Below, piece after piece: positions 1-6,286 of a DNA stretch of 8,907 nt. The notes beneath the pieces were generated by a model. The model saw nothing but the letters and a program-made list of their open reading frames with translations. It was not told the DNA's origin and made no database searches. Both the position numbers and the translations under genes were made by a program. Where the stretch lies: assembly GCA_038211965.1 (NCBI GenBank), contig JBBQVB010000105.1, positions 1 through 8,907 of the forward strand, written 5' to 3'. This stretch comes from Glacieibacterium sp038211965 (GTDB taxonomy: Bacteria; Pseudomonadota; Alphaproteobacteria; Sphingomonadales; Sphingomonadaceae). Position 1 is the stretch's first letter; each line of letters starts with the position of its first letter.

Positions 1-1
1 G

Positions 2-448
2 GTCGGCATCGAGCGCGCCGCCAAGCGCGGGCTGACCGGCCTCGTCTGGCAGGAGCAGAACGCGGAAGTGCTGACCGCGCCGTCGGCATCCTACGACGCC
101 TATACGATCGCGTTCGGCATCCGGAACGTCACCGATATTCCCGCCGCGCTGAGGGAAGCGCACCGGGTGCTGCGGTTCGGCGGGCGGTTCTTCTGCCTCG
201 AGTTCTCGACCACCGAATGGCCGGGGTTCGGCAAGGTCTATGACCAGTATTCGGAGAGACTGGTGCCGCAGATCGGCAAGCATGTCGCCAAGGACGAGGC
301 GTCGTACCGCTACCTGATCGAAAGTATCCGGCGTTTTCCGCCGATGCCGGAGTTCGCCGCGATGATCGCGAGCGCCGGGTTCGCGCAGGTCAAGGTGCGG
401 CCGATCCTCGGCGGGCTGGTGGCGATCCACAGCGGCTGGAAGGTTTGA
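2..448 (+). CDS. ubiE: Ubiquinone/menaquinone biosynthesis C-methyltransferase UbiE, C-terminal part (5' end outside window)
   Basis: UbiE is a SAM-dependent C-methyltransferase that acts on the polyprenyl benzoquinol (or demethylmenaquinol) intermediate in quinone synthesis. The frame is open from base 2 and ends at TGA 446-448, giving 148 residues. The family is usually about 240-260 residues, so roughly the first 100, including the main SAM-binding glycine motif, lie upstream. Family hallmarks are visible: AFGIRNVTD, then EAHRVLRFGGRFFCLEFS, then YRYLIESIRRFP, and the C-terminal ILGGLVAIHSGWK, which is nearly invariant in UbiE. The GTG at 68 lies inside the conserved fold and should not be taken as the start. 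ubiB follows after 163 bp, a common alphaproteobacterial order, which suggests a quinone-biosynthesis operon. Identity is seen directly in the motifs; operon membership is inferred. Confidence 0.94.
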   Translation, partial: VGIERAAKRGLTGLVWQEQNAEVLTAPSASYDAYTIAFGIRNVTDIPAALREAHRVLRFGGRFFCLEFSTTEWPGFGKVYDQYSERLVPQIGKHVAKDEASYRYLIESIRRFPPMPEFAAMIASAGFAQVKVRPILGGLVAIHSGWKV

Positions 449-452
449 CCGG

Positions 453-583
453 CTCCCTCGCCCCGGAGGGGAGAGGGCGAGAGACGCGCCGTTTGGCGCG
501 GCCCGGGGAGAGGGGTGTCTACGGTCCGTCGGCCCGTTCGATGCGTCCCCTCCCGCCCCTCTCCCTGGTCGCTACGCGACCTG
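453..583. repeat. REP-like composite of inverted repeats in the ubiE-ubiB spacer
   Basis: The spacer is made of alternating purine-rich and pyrimidine-rich tracts with nested inverted repeats. CTCGCCC (457-463) pairs with GGGCGAG (475-481). CGCGCC (485-490) and GGCGCG (495-500) form a perfect 6-bp stem with a GTTT loop. GGGAGAGGGG (506-515) is fully complementary to CCCCTCTCCC (556-565). GGTCGC (567-572) and GCGACC (576-581) form another stem with a 3-base loop. The wording resembles the GAGAGGG-type intergenic repeats scattered through many GC-rich proteobacterial genomes, but copy number cannot be tested in one window. The structured RNA could protect the upstream message or modulate read-through into ubiB. 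There is no T-tract, so it does not look like an intrinsic terminator. Confidence 0.6.
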
Positions 584-584
584 T

Positions 585-607
585 CCCTCCCCCCAATGGG
601 GGGAGGG
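585..607 (+). promoter_or_regulatory. Perfect hairpin enclosing the ubiB ribosome binding site
   Basis: CCCTCCCCCC (585-594) and GGGGGGAGGG (598-607) form a perfect 10-bp stem with an AAT loop. The right arm contains GGAGGG (602-607), the only good Shine-Dalgarno sequence for the GTG start at 612, which lies four bases downstream. When folded, this all-G/C-plus-one-A stem would hide the ribosome binding site. It could therefore keep ubiB translation low or make it depend on ribosomes or a factor opening the structure. The stem and its position are seen directly; a regulatory role is inference. Confidence 0.45.
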
Positions 608-611
608 CGGC

Positions 612-2162
612 GTGACCTCCTCGCTCACCCACGTCCTGCGGCTGGCCCGCTGGGGCCGGACCCTTGGGCGGCACGGGGCGCTGCGCGGTATCGAGGGCGA
701 TGCCAACGCCCCGGCGACGCTGCGGCGGCTGGCGCGGCTCGCGCGGTTCGGCACCGCTGCGCCGGTCGTGCCGCGCTACGCGGAGGCGTTCGAGGCGATC
801 GGACCCGCCGCGATCAAGCTGGGGCAGGCGCTGGCAACGCGGCCCGACCTGATCGGAGCCGAAGCGGCGCGCGACCTCACCCGTCTTCAGGACGCACTGC
901 CGCCGGTGGCGTTCGCTGGCATCGAGGCGGTGCTGGTCGAGGCGTTCGGCGGCCCGTGGCAGCGGGTGTTCGCGAGTATCGACCCGGTGCCCGTCGGCGC
1001 GGCATCGATCGCGCAGGTCCACCGCGGGATCACCACCGACGGCCGCGCGGTCGCGATCAAGGTGCTGCGGCCCGGCATCGAGCGCGCCATCGCCGACGCT
1101 ATCGACACCTACGAATGGGCAGCGGCCCGCGTCGAGCGTGCGGGCGGCGAGGCCGAGCGGCTGCGCCCGCGTGCGGTCATTGCCAGCTTCAAGTCGTGGA
1201 GCTTCGCCGAGCTAGACTTCCGGCGCGAGGCGGCGTCGGCGTCCGAGCTCGCCGCGTCGATGCAGTCCGAGCCGGGGTTCGTCGTCCCCGCGGTCGACTG
1301 GGCGCGAACGACGCGCCGAGTGCTGACCATCGACTGGATCGACGGGGTCAAGATGTCGGACACGGTGGCGGTGGCGGCGCTCGGGCTCGACCGCAGCGCG
1401 CTTGCCTCGACCCTTGTGCACAGCTTCCTGCGGCAGGCGATCGGCGAGGGGTTCTTCCACGCCGATATGCACCAGGGCAATTTGTTCGTGTTGCGCGACG
1501 GCCGCATCGGAGTCGTCGACTTTGGCATCATGGGGCGGCTCGACCGGCGCGCGCGGGTCTATCTGGCGGAGATCCTCTACGGGCTGATCACCGGCGACTA
1601 TCACAGGGTCGCCGAGATCCACTTCGAGGCGGGCTATGTTCCCGCGCACCATGACGTCGGCGAGTTCGCGACGGCGTTGCGCGCGGTCGGGGAGCCGGTG
1701 CGGGGCCTCGCGGCGCGCGACATCTCGATTTCGGGGCTGCTCGACGGATTGTTCGGGATCACGCGCAGCTTCGACATGGCGGTGCAGCCGCATTTGCTGC
1801 TGCTGCAGAAGACGATGGTGATGGTCGAGGGCGTCGCGATCGGCCTCGATCCGCAGGTCAATATGTGGGAAGTCGCCGCTCCGTTCGTGAAGGGCTGGAT
1901 GCGCGACGAGCTGGGGCCGGAGGCGCGGCTGGCGGACAGCCTGGTACGGAATTTCCGGGCGCTCGCCGAACTGCCGCGGGTGCTGCGCCAGCTGATCGAC
2001 CGGGTGCCGGTCGAGGGGGCGGCGCCGCCGGGGCCGGTGATGCCGGTCGAGGCGGTGCCGGAGGTGCGAGTGCGGGCGCGGATTGTCGGCGCGGCGTGGT
2101 TGTGGGTCGGCGGCGCGGCGTTGCTGGCGGCGGGGGTATTGGCTGGCCTCGCGCTGGGATGA
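612..2162 (+). CDS. ubiB: UbiB, ABC1-family atypical kinase-like protein for ubiquinone biosynthesis
   Basis: UbiB belongs to the ABC1/ADCK/COQ8 protein-kinase-like family, which has ATPase activity and supports ubiquinone synthesis at the inner membrane. The product is 516 residues. Family motifs occur in order: the KxGQ motif at K69-Q72 (AIKLGQALATRPDL), the Ala-rich loop in VPVGAASIAQVHR (126-138), the lysine K150 in VAIK, the ExD motif E200-D202 (FAELDFRREAAS), HADMHQGN at 283-290 with D285 and N290, and the metal-binding DFG at 303-305. The last about 29 residues are hydrophobic and probably form the membrane anchor. No in-frame start exists just upstream, and the N-terminus MTSSLTHVLRLARWGRTL matches the family, so GTG at 612 with SD 602-607 is the start. 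The stop TGA overlaps the gltX ATG, indicating translational coupling. Confidence 0.96.
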   Translation: MTSSLTHVLRLARWGRTLGRHGALRGIEGDANAPATLRRLARLARFGTAAPVVPRYAEAFEAIGPAAIKLGQALATRPDLIGAEAARDLTRLQDALPPVAFAGIEAVLVEAFGGPWQRVFASIDPVPVGAASIAQVHRGITTDGRAVAIKVLRPGIERAIADAIDTYEWAAARVERAGGEAERLRPRAVIASFKSWSFAELDFRREAASASELAASMQSEPGFVVPAVDWARTTRRVLTIDWIDGVKMSDTVAVAALGLDRSALASTLVHSFLRQAIGEGFFHADMHQGNLFVLRDGRIGVVDFGIMGRLDRRARVYLAEILYGLITGDYHRVAEIHFEAGYVPAHHDVGEFATALRAVGEPVRGLAARDISISGLLDGLFGITRSFDMAVQPHLLLLQKTMVMVEGVAIGLDPQVNMWEVAAPFVKGWMRDELGPEARLADSLVRNFRALAELPRVLRQLIDRVPVEGAAPPGPVMPVEAVPEVRVRARIVGAAWLWVGGAALLAAGVLAGLALG

Positions 2163-3496
2163 TCACCCGCTTCGCCCCCTCGCCGACCGGGCGCATCCAT
2201 GCCGGCAACGTCCGCACCGCGCTGATCAACTGGCTGGCGGCGAAGGCAGCGGGCGGGCGCTTCGTGCTGCGCATCGACGACACCGACGCGGCGCGGAGCG
2301 AGGAGCGGTTCGTCGCGGCGATCCATGACGATCTGGCGTGGCTCGGGCTGATCCCGGACCTGACGGTGCGCCAGTCGGAGCGGGGCGTGCTGTACGAGGC
2401 GGCGCTGGCGCAGCTGGCGGCGCAGGGAAAGGCGTACCGGGCCTATGAGACGCAGGTCGAGCTCGACCTCAAGCGCAAGGTGCAGGCGGCGGCAGGCAAG
2501 CCGCCGGTGTACGACCGGGCCGCGCTGGCGCTGACCGAGGCGGACCATGCGCGCTATGCGGCGGAAGGCATCGCGCCGCACTGGCGGTTCAGGCTGGAGA
2601 CGGACGCGGCGATCACCTGGGACGACGCGGTGCGCGGCGCGTGCCGGGTCGATCCTGCGTCGCTCAGCGATCCCGTCATCAGGCGCGCCGACGGGACGTG
2701 GCTGTACATGCTGCTGTCGGTCGTCGACGACATCGACCTCGGCGTTACGCTGATCGTGCGCGGCGAGGATCATGTCACCAATTCCGGCATGCAGTTGCAG
2801 ATGTTCGAGGCGCTGGGGGCAAAGGCTCCGAGGCTGGCGCACCTGGCGCTGCTGACCGGCGCGGACGCGGCGCTGTCGAAGCGGCTGGGGTCGGACGGCG
2901 TCGACCAGTGGCGCGCGGATGGTATCGAGCCGCAGGCGGTGCTGGCGCTGCTGGCGCGGCTCGGGTCGAGCCAGCCGGTCGAGGCGGTGGCGACGGTCGA
3001 AGACCTAGTGCCGGGCTTCGACCTCGCGCATTTCGGGCGGGCGACGGCGCGGTTCGACGGGCATGAGCTCGAGCTGGTCAATGCGCGCACGGTGCACCTG
3101 CTGGATTTCGAAGTGGTGCGGGACCGGCTGCCGAACGGCATGACCGAGGCGGCATGGCTGGCGGTGCGCGGCAATCTGTCGACCGTGGCGGATGCCGCGG
3201 ACCTGTGGGCGGTGATCGCGGGCGACCCCGAGGTTGCGGTGGGCGAGGATGACCGGGCGTTCGTTGCGGAGGCGCACACCGCGCTGGCGGCGCTGGCTTG
3301 GACCGACACGGTCTGGGCGGAGTGGACCGGCGCACTGAAGGCCGCGACCGGGCGCAAGGGGCGGGCGCTGTTCCAGCCGCTGCGGCAGGCGCTGACCGGG
3401 CTGGATCACGGGCCGGAGATGGCGGCGCTGTTGCCGCTGATCGGCCGCGACGCGGCGCTGGGACGCTTGGCGCGCGCCGCGGCGGGCCCTATCTAG
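2159..3496 (+). CDS. gltX: Glutamyl-tRNA synthetase, short alphaproteobacterial type
   Basis: This class I aminoacyl-tRNA synthetase charges tRNA with glutamate; some paralogues instead act on tRNA-Gln. The start ATG at 2159 overlaps the ubiB stop and gives 445 residues, slightly shorter than the usual 465-490. The N-terminus FAPSPTGRIHAGNVRTAL (5-22) carries the HIGH-type motif as HAGN. Substrate-site blocks are present: RIDDTDAARSEERF (38-51), LYMLLSVVDDID (182-193) and RGEDHVTNS (201-209). The KMSKS loop is LSKRLGS (239-245). The C-terminal block GRKGRALFQPLRQALTG (398-414) is typical of GltX and shows that the anticodon-binding part is present, which excludes the roughly 300-residue GluQ. 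Only one cysteine (C162) is present, so the four-ligand zinc site of E. coli GltX is absent. Many alphaproteobacteria have two GltX copies; which one this is, and its tRNA specificity, cannot be read here. Confidence 0.96.
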   Translation: MITRFAPSPTGRIHAGNVRTALINWLAAKAAGGRFVLRIDDTDAARSEERFVAAIHDDLAWLGLIPDLTVRQSERGVLYEAALAQLAAQGKAYRAYETQVELDLKRKVQAAAGKPPVYDRAALALTEADHARYAAEGIAPHWRFRLETDAAITWDDAVRGACRVDPASLSDPVIRRADGTWLYMLLSVVDDIDLGVTLIVRGEDHVTNSGMQLQMFEALGAKAPRLAHLALLTGADAALSKRLGSDGVDQWRADGIEPQAVLALLARLGSSQPVEAVATVEDLVPGFDLAHFGRATARFDGHELELVNARTVHLLDFEVVRDRLPNGMTEAAWLAVRGNLSTVADAADLWAVIAGDPEVAVGEDDRAFVAEAHTALAALAWTDTVWAEWTGALKAATGRKGRALFQPLRQALTGLDHGPEMAALLPLIGRDAALGRLARAAAGPI

Positions 3497-3502
3497 GCGC
3501 TC

Positions 3503-3844
3503 ATGTCGTACCTCAACCCGAATGCCGCCGAGGCACGCAAGTTCAAGATCATCGTCGGCAGCGCGGCAGTCGCGGCGACGGTTGGCATCGGCAGCCTGTT
3601 CTGGATCCAGGCGACGACGCTCGTCGAGAAGCCCGAGCCGAAGATCATCTATGTCGACAGCTGGGCGGCGAACCGCAGCCGCAAGGACGCGCTCGATGCG
3701 CGGGCCAAGTCCGATGCGGCGCTGGCGGCCAAGCTGGCGGCGGCGCGCACCTACATCGCCTCGCTGCCGCCCGACAAGCGCAAGCTGGCGCAGGCCGAAT
3801 ACGACCGCTATCTCGCCGCGCCGGCGCACGAGCGGGTCAACTAG
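3503..3844 (+). CDS. Small single-pass membrane protein of unknown function
   Basis: I do not recognise this 113-residue protein. It starts at ATG 3503, six bases after the gltX stop, and ends at TAG 3842-3844, so it is probably co-transcribed and perhaps translationally coupled with gltX. Residues 1-14 are polar and basic near the membrane (ARKFK), and about 15-37 form one hydrophobic helix (IIVGSAAVAATVGIGSLFWIQ). The remaining about 75 residues are strongly charged and alanine-rich (RKDALDARAKSDAALAAKL), likely helical and possibly coiled-coil. This suggests an N-in/C-out protein with a periplasmic helical domain. It has no cysteines and no lipobox. Coding potential is supported by the tight spacing, a hydrophobic profile that makes sense, and codon use like its neighbours. 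I propose no function. Confidence 0.78.
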   Translation: MSYLNPNAAEARKFKIIVGSAAVAATVGIGSLFWIQATTLVEKPEPKIIYVDSWAANRSRKDALDARAKSDAALAAKLAAARTYIASLPPDKRKLAQAEYDRYLAAPAHERVN

Positions 3845-3845
3845 G

Positions 3846-3874
3846 CTGACGTATTAATCCCTGTCATTTGTGAT
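3846..3874 (+). promoter_or_regulatory. Weak candidate sigma-70-type promoter ahead of the tonB-rib block
   Basis: The 102-bp spacer before tonB opens with an AT-richer patch (3851-3880) that stands out in this GC-rich DNA. CTGACG (3846-3851) could act as a -35 element and TGTGAT (3869-3874) as a -10 element, with 17 bases between them. Both match the consensus only partly. This is the longest non-repetitive gap before the tonB-rib genes, which makes it the most sensible place for their promoter. The exact elements are a guess. Confidence 0.22.
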
Positions 3875-3946
3875 AGGATGGCCGCCGCGTCGTCGACACG
3901 GCGGAAGTCCGGCGAGGGCGCGTGATTCGAACCTGGGAGGGTCGTC

Positions 3947-4606
3947 ATGCAACTCGCAACATCGGGATATTCGACACAGCGCAGCCCCGCCGGTCTCGGC
4001 GTCACCATCGCTGTACACGCCGGCCTCGTCGCGCTCGCGGTCATCGGCCTGCGCACCGTCGCGCCACCAAAACCGGTGCCGCCGATCGTGACCAAGAACA
4101 TCCCCAACTCGCCGAAGCTTGCGGTGAAGGAGGTCGACCCGGTGATCGTCGACCGGCAGTTCAAGGTCGACGTCGTCAAGCCGATCATCGAGTTCGACGA
4201 CACGCCGACCACCGACAAGACGGTGCTGCAACCATCCGCCGGTGACGCCGGTCCCTCCGGCGGGACGGCGACCGGCGGCGATGCAGTGGTCGAGCCGGTC
4301 AAGCCGCCACCGGGCCTCACCCGCAGCGCCAGCATCGACCCGCGCTACCGCACCGATTTCGAGGCACCCTATCCGCCCGCGTCGCGGCGCATGGGGGAGG
4401 AAGGGACGGTGGTCGTCCGCGTCGTCGTTGGCATCGACGGGCGGGTCGTCCGCGCCGTGGTGGCGCGGTCGAGCGGGTTCGAGCGGCTCGACGCGGCGGC
4501 CTTGAAGCAGGCGCTGGCGAAATGGCGCTTCGTCCCGGCGCTCAGCGACGGCCGCGCGGTCGAGGCGGAACGCGAGATCCCGGTGACCTTCCGCCTGGCA
4601 GGCTGA
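3947..4606 (+). CDS. tonB: TonB-type energy transducer
   Basis: TonB proteins carry proton-motive energy from an ExbB/ExbD motor to outer-membrane transporters for siderophores, vitamins or sugars. The 219-residue product starts at ATG 3947, six bases after GGGAGG (3935-3940). A signal-anchor helix spans about residues 17-36 (LGVTIAVHAGLVALAVIGL). T20 and H24 have the same spacing as S16 and H20 of E. coli TonB, the histidine implicated in energisation. A proline-containing spacer follows (VAPPKPVPP, VEPVKPPPG), shorter and less regular than the E. coli EP/KP stretch. The C-terminal domain covers about 141-217: YPPASRRMGEEGTVVVRVVV, GIDGRV, then SSGFERLDAAALKQALAKWRF. No exbB or exbD is in the window. 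ribD begins 17 bp after the stop, so the two are probably co-transcribed. Sphingomonads usually carry many TonB paralogues, so the transported substrate cannot be named. Confidence 0.94.
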   Translation: MQLATSGYSTQRSPAGLGVTIAVHAGLVALAVIGLRTVAPPKPVPPIVTKNIPNSPKLAVKEVDPVIVDRQFKVDVVKPIIEFDDTPTTDKTVLQPSAGDAGPSGGTATGGDAVVEPVKPPPGLTRSASIDPRYRTDFEAPYPPASRRMGEEGTVVVRVVVGIDGRVVRAVVARSSGFERLDAAALKQALAKWRFVPALSDGRAVEAEREIPVTFRLAG

Positions 4607-4623
4607 CGCCCTACACAGGTCGG

Positions 4624-5610
4624 ATGAACGCAGACGACAGGTGGATGGGTGCGGCGCTGGCGCTGGCCGGGCGCGGCGTCGGCCTGACCGGGGTCAACCC
4701 GAGCGTCGGCTGCGTGATCGTCAGGGATGGCCGCGTCGCCGGGCGCGGCCATACCCAGGCGGGCGGGCGGCCGCACGCGGAAGCCGTGGCGCTGGCGCAG
4801 GCTGGCGCGGCGGCACGCGGGGCGACGGCCTATGTCACGCTCGAACCCTGCGCGCACGATTCACCACGCGGGCCGAACTGCTCGGGGTCGCTGGTCGCGG
4901 CGGGCGTGGCGCGCGTCGTCGTCGCGGTCGTGGACCCCGACCCGCGCACGGCGGGCGAGGGTATCGCGCGGCTGCGCGCAGCCGGCATCGAGGTCACGGC
5001 ACCGGTCCGCGAAGCGGAGGCGCGTGCCGCCGCAGCCGGGTTCTTCAGCCGCCAGCAGCGCGGGCGACCGTTCGTGACGCTCAAGCTGGCGCTGTCGCTC
5101 GATGGCTGCGTCGCGCTGGCGGACGGCTCCAGCCAGTGGATTACCGGGCCGGAGGCGCGCGCGCACGGCCACCTCGAACGGGCGCGGGCGGACCTGATCG
5201 TCGTCGGGCGCGGTACGCTGGAAGCCGATGACCCTTCGCTGGATGTGCGCCTGCCGGGGCTGGAGGACCGCGCGCCGCAGGCCGCGGTGCTGAGCCGTTC
5301 GCTGGCGGCGATCCCGGCGGACCGGCGGCTGGCGGGTGCGCTGTTGCTGCGCGACTTCGCCGAGATCGATGCGATGCCGGGCGTGCTGAACGTGCTGGTC
5401 GAGGGCGGCGCAGGTGTCGCGACCGCTCTGCTCGCCGCCGACCGGGTCGACCGGCTGCTGCTCTACCGCGCACCGGTCGTGTTGGGCGGCAGGCGCGGCA
5501 TCGGCGACGTCAGACTGACCGATCTTGCCGCCTCGCACGGCCGCTGGCAGCGCAGCGAGGCGCGGCCGCTCGGGGCCGACCTGCTTGAGGTGTACGAGCG
5601 CACCCGCTAA
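4624..5610 (+). CDS. ribD: RibD, bifunctional riboflavin-pathway deaminase/reductase
   Basis: RibD deaminates the pyrimidine made by GTP cyclohydrolase II and then reduces its ribosyl side chain. The ATG at 4624 gives 328 residues and starts just ahead of the conserved deaminase fold (MNADDRWMGAALALA), so longer in-frame versions that reach into tonB are rejected. The deaminase zinc site is HAE (51-53) with C76 and C86 in EPCAHDSPRGPNC. The spacing is C-x9-C, against C-x8-C in E. coli (PCSHHGRTPPC). The reductase half starts near 150: PFVTLKLALSLDG, SQWITG (170-175), LEADDPSLDVR, and VEGG (259-262). The protein is shorter than the roughly 367-residue E. coli enzyme, and the loss falls in the middle of the reductase, where the usual strand and loop region is reduced to about 35 residues. 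Both active sites look intact. ribE follows after nine bases. Confidence 0.96.
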   Translation: MNADDRWMGAALALAGRGVGLTGVNPSVGCVIVRDGRVAGRGHTQAGGRPHAEAVALAQAGAAARGATAYVTLEPCAHDSPRGPNCSGSLVAAGVARVVVAVVDPDPRTAGEGIARLRAAGIEVTAPVREAEARAAAAGFFSRQQRGRPFVTLKLALSLDGCVALADGSSQWITGPEARAHGHLERARADLIVVGRGTLEADDPSLDVRLPGLEDRAPQAAVLSRSLAAIPADRRLAGALLLRDFAEIDAMPGVLNVLVEGGAGVATALLAADRVDRLLLYRAPVVLGGRRGIGDVRLTDLAASHGRWQRSEARPLGADLLEVYERTR

Positions 5611-5619
5611 CCCTGCGCC

Positions 5620-6231
5620 ATGTTCACCGGCATCATCACCGACATCGGCATCGTCCTCGACACCGAGGCCAAGGGCGACCTGCGCGCTCGCATCCGCACC
5701 GCCTACGACCTGGCGGGCGTCGCACTGGGGGCGTCGATCGCCTGCTCCGGCGTCTGCCTGACCGTGGTCGACAAGGGCCCCGACTGGTTCGCGGTCGATG
5801 TCTCGGGCGAAACCCGGTCGAAGAGCGCCGACCGCTGGGCGGCGGGAACGCGGCTCAACCTCGAACGCGCGCTGAAGGTCGGCGACGAGCTCGGCGGACA
5901 TATCGTTACCGGCCATGTCGACGCGGTGGCACGTCTGGTTTCCGTGGTGGGGGAGGGGGCCTCGACGCGCCTGACCTTCGTCGCGCCACGGGCCATCGCG
6001 GGCTATGTCGCGCCCAAGGGGTCGATCACCATCGACGGCGTGTCGCTGACCGTCAACGCATTGGCCGATGTCGGCGACGGCGTGGAGTTCGGAGTCAATA
6101 TCATCCCGCACACCGCCGCGTGGACGACGCTGGGGGAATTGCGCGAGCCGGGGGCATCGGTAAACATCGAGATCGATGTGCTGGCGCGCTACCTCGGGCG
6201 CATGAAAGACGTAATGGCGCAGACGAGTTGA
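5620..6231 (+). CDS. ribE: Riboflavin synthase (alpha subunit type)
   Basis: The enzyme dismutates two molecules of 6,7-dimethyl-8-ribityllumazine into riboflavin and the RibD product, which is recycled. The product is 203 residues, a normal length. It shows the two tandem lumazine-binding barrels: residues 1 to about 96, beginning MFTGIITDIG and with SGVCLTV (43-49), and about 97 to 193 with the matching DGVSLTVN (139-146). GGHIVTGHVD (92-101) lies at the junction, and the C-terminal helix ends LARYLGRM. The N-terminal MFTGI that helps form the active site is intact, which fixes the start at ATG 5620. The gene lies nine bases after ribD and 55 bases before ribB, consistent with one operon. 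E. coli calls the equivalent gene ribC; ribE is the usual name elsewhere. Confidence 0.97.
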   Translation: MFTGIITDIGIVLDTEAKGDLRARIRTAYDLAGVALGASIACSGVCLTVVDKGPDWFAVDVSGETRSKSADRWAAGTRLNLERALKVGDELGGHIVTGHVDAVARLVSVVGEGASTRLTFVAPRAIAGYVAPKGSITIDGVSLTVNALADVGDGVEFGVNIIPHTAAWTTLGELREPGASVNIEIDVLARYLGRMKDVMAQTS

Positions 6232-6239
6232 CACGACGA

Positions 6240-6264
6240 TGTGAGCGGCATAGCTCCGATCACA
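6240..6264 (+). promoter_or_regulatory. Inverted repeat ahead of ribB, possible operator
   Basis: TGTGA (6240-6244) and TCACA (6260-6264) form an inverted pair 15 bases apart in the 55-bp ribE-ribB spacer. GAGC/GCTC (6243-6246 and 6253-6256) is nested inside, and CACGAC (6232-6237) pairs with GTCGTG (6272-6277) around the outside. The arms are too far apart for a CRP-type site (TGTGA-N6-TCACA). It could be an operator or an RNA stem. The symmetry is visible; function is not shown, and five-base arms can arise by chance. Confidence 0.2.
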
Positions 6265-6286
6265 CAACAATGTCGTGAGTCTCGCT

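Noticed and set aside
1865..2158. An extended N-terminus for gltX reaching back inside ubiB.
   Set aside because: The extra residues are a glycine/arginine/alanine-rich shadow of ubiB. The family N-terminus (TRFAPSPTG) starts right after ATG 2159.
1634..2842. Long open frames on the minus strand, for example across ubiB-gltX (1634-2842), ribD-ribB (4861-6429) and ribB to the repeat (6260-7681).
   Set aside because: They lie opposite well-identified plus-strand genes. Their products are arginine- and alanine-rich low-complexity sequences with no family resemblance, as expected for antisense frames in GC-rich DNA.
3922..3945. GATTCGAACC before tonB, the reverse complement of a tRNA T-loop sequence (GGTTCGAATC), suggesting a minus-strand tRNA or an attachment site.
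   Set aside because: The bases on either side cannot pair to make a T-stem. There is no acceptor or anticodon arm at the right distance, and the rest of a minus-strand tRNA would lie inside tonB.
6240..6266. TGTGAGCGG followed by ATA and CACACA resembles the E. coli lac operator region.
   Set aside because: The match breaks after nine bases, the lac operator symmetry is absent, and there is no lac-type gene nearby. It is treated as coincidence apart from the inverted arms.
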